From assembly GCA_023665725.1 (NCBI GenBank), contig JAMPDH010000004.1, positions 1-64,000 of the forward strand: 64,000 nucleotides of DNA. The letters are read 5' to 3'. Position numbers and translations under genes: made by a program. How positions within the stretch are numbered: position 1 is the stretch's first letter; each line of letters begins with the position of its first letter. A model generated the notes under the pieces. That model was not told the origin of the DNA. It ran no database searches and saw nothing but the letters and a program-made list of their open reading frames with translations. The DNA is from Clostridium sp. Lineage in GTDB: Bacteria; Bacillota_I; Bacilli_A; RF39; UBA660. Below are positions 63,075-64,000 of this stretch, piece by piece.

Positions 63075-63806
63075 TTACACCTTCTCCAAATTTTTTATAA
63101 AATTTTTACTCTTTAAATATAATCCAGTATACCTATCATAATAGTTATCTAAAAATTCATTTATTTCATTTTGACATGTATTACTTACTTCTAATTTTGA
63201 TATTTTAGATATATCTACATAATAAAATAATCTTATAAGTTTTATAGATTTATCACTGATTATTTTTTCTGTTGTCTTGCAATTACTACAAACATATCCA
63301 CCTTTATCACTTGATAAAGTTACTATATTAGTTGTTGTTCCACAAACACTGCAACTATCTAAAATTGGCATAACTCCTAAATAATCTAAATACTTTAGTT
63401 CTATTATATTCATTATAATCTTTGGATTATACCCCTCATCTATTTTAATAAGACTAGAAATCATTATATCAAAAATCTTTTTATTTGTTTGTTTTATAAC
63501 TTGTTCTGTTATTTCAAGTATAAATGTACTGTAACTAATCTTTTCTATATCTTTCATTATATTTTTTAAAGGATTTATTAAATCAACACTAATTAAGGTT
63601 GATAATTTTCCTTCTTTATAGGAAATATTAAAATATCCATAACTTAATTTAGTTGTAGTAACTCTGAAATCACTCTTTAAAGTTCTTGCTCCTTTAGCTA
63701 TTACACCAATAATTCCATATTCTTTTGTTATTAAATTAATTATTTTACTTGTTTCACCATAAGCTTTTTCATTTAAAACAATACCTTCTACCTTTTTAAT
63801 TTCCAT
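63075..63806 (-). CDS. recO: DNA repair protein RecO
   Basis: 243 aa. N-terminal OB fold (VEGIVLNEKAYGETSKIINLITKEYGIIGVIAKGAR), helical middle, zinc cysteines CSVCGT and CSNCKT, which are typical of Firmicute RecO. It loads RecA with RecF/RecR in gap repair. Start overlaps the DUF1653 stop. Confidence 0.93.
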   Translation of the reverse strand: MEIKKVEGIVLNEKAYGETSKIINLITKEYGIIGVIAKGARTLKSDFRVTTTKLSYGYFNISYKEGKLSTLISVDLINPLKNIMKDIEKISYSTFILEITEQVIKQTNKKIFDIMISSLIKIDEGYNPKIIMNIIELKYLDYLGVMPILDSCSVCGTTTNIVTLSSDKGGYVCSNCKTTEKIISDKSIKLIRLFYYVDISKISKLEVSNTCQNEINEFLDNYYDRYTGLYLKSKNFIKNLEKV

Positions 63807-64000
63807 TTATTAACTCAAAGCGATACACCTGTTTTTCATCAGGGTATTTTTCCTTATCAACCTTTGAAACAAATAAATCATATGGTCTCGCCCATATTTT
63901 ACCATTATGTTCATATATAACTAAAAGTTCCTCTGTTTCTGAATGTGTAGCAATTGAAATTATTTTGCATATTCCACCTTTAAAATGTCTATAAATCTCT
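63796..64000 (-). CDS. DUF1653 protein (partial, start outside window)
   Basis: The last 67 residues are visible: IYRHFKGGICKIISIATHSETEELLVIYEH, then KIWARPYDLFVSKV and YRFELINGN. This is DUF1653, a small domain of unknown role. Its TAA at 63796-63798 lies inside the recO start region (frames overlap by 11 bp), so the genes are coupled. Confidence 0.85.
   Translation of the reverse strand, partial: EIYRHFKGGICKIISIATHSETEELLVIYEHNGKIWARPYDLFVSKVDKEKYPDEKQVYRFELINGN

Overview
The window reads as chromosome from a very AT-rich, anaerobic, spore-forming low-GC Gram-positive bacterium, probably an uncultured member of the Bacilli/Erysipelotrichia-like gut lineages. Spore formation is indicated by a germination protease (GPR), a SpoIVFA/SpoIVFB pair, a SpoIIB-like SPOR protein, a Cse60 homologue, a CotD-like coat protein and three intergenic Spo0A boxes. 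Anaerobic metabolism is indicated by a full-length pyruvate:ferredoxin oxidoreductase. UGA is used as a stop (for example at 2966 and 25710), so the mycoplasma code does not apply. Most genes lie on the minus strand. I see no tRNA, rRNA, CRISPR array or intact insertion sequence.

Layout. 1-8.3 kb: a large prepilin-headed Ig-repeat surface protein (cut by the window edge), an NrtR-type Nudix regulator, a hybrid kinase with eroded catalytic motifs, ObgE and an ORF6N protein. 8.5-14.6 kb: a short RelA/SpoT protein with an altered synthetase glutamate, a beta-helix-like orphan, and a T-box operon coding a dUTPase and an archaeal-type ValRS. 14.6-19.7 kb: a three-gene module (851-aa sigma-factor fusion and two helical-repeat proteins) bounded by identical 21-bp direct repeats. 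19.7-22.7 kb: MetRS and an AAA ATPase. 22.9-27.7 kb: a Bacillus-like cluster spoIIB-radC-mreCD-spoIVFAB-rplU-prp-rpmA with several genes missing. 27.8-36.7 kb: a CDP-alcohol phosphotransferase, infC-rpmI-rplT behind an L20 leader, ClpC, Cse60, a polysaccharide deacetylase, GPR/rpsT and a transglutaminase. 36.7-45.8 kb: a kinase behind a Spo0A box, RodA, an Rpn nuclease, an IscS-thioredoxin-CcdA operon, PyrG and a CDF transporter. 46-50.8 kb: an ABC-2 exporter (one permease frameshifted) and an XRE/DUF4097 pair. 51-55.9 kb: an accessory segment with Fic, cupin and DUF1016 genes separated by long repeats ending in a shared hairpin. 55.9-64 kb: RecG, a probable small RNA, PFOR, a CotD-like protein, a paralogue of the sigma-fusion modules, a DUF212 protein, RecO and a partial DUF1653 gene.

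The strongest candidates for something new are (i) the sigma-fusion/helical-repeat module with its flanking repeats and its distant paralogue at 62 kb, and (ii) the cassette-like repeats at 53-56 kb, whose minus-strand RNA carries an 8-nt stretch exactly complementary to the terminator loop of a separate plus-strand small RNA near 58 kb. Function is inferred in both cases. Start codons were moved from the longest reading frame wherever a Shine-Dalgarno (SD) sequence decided the matter.
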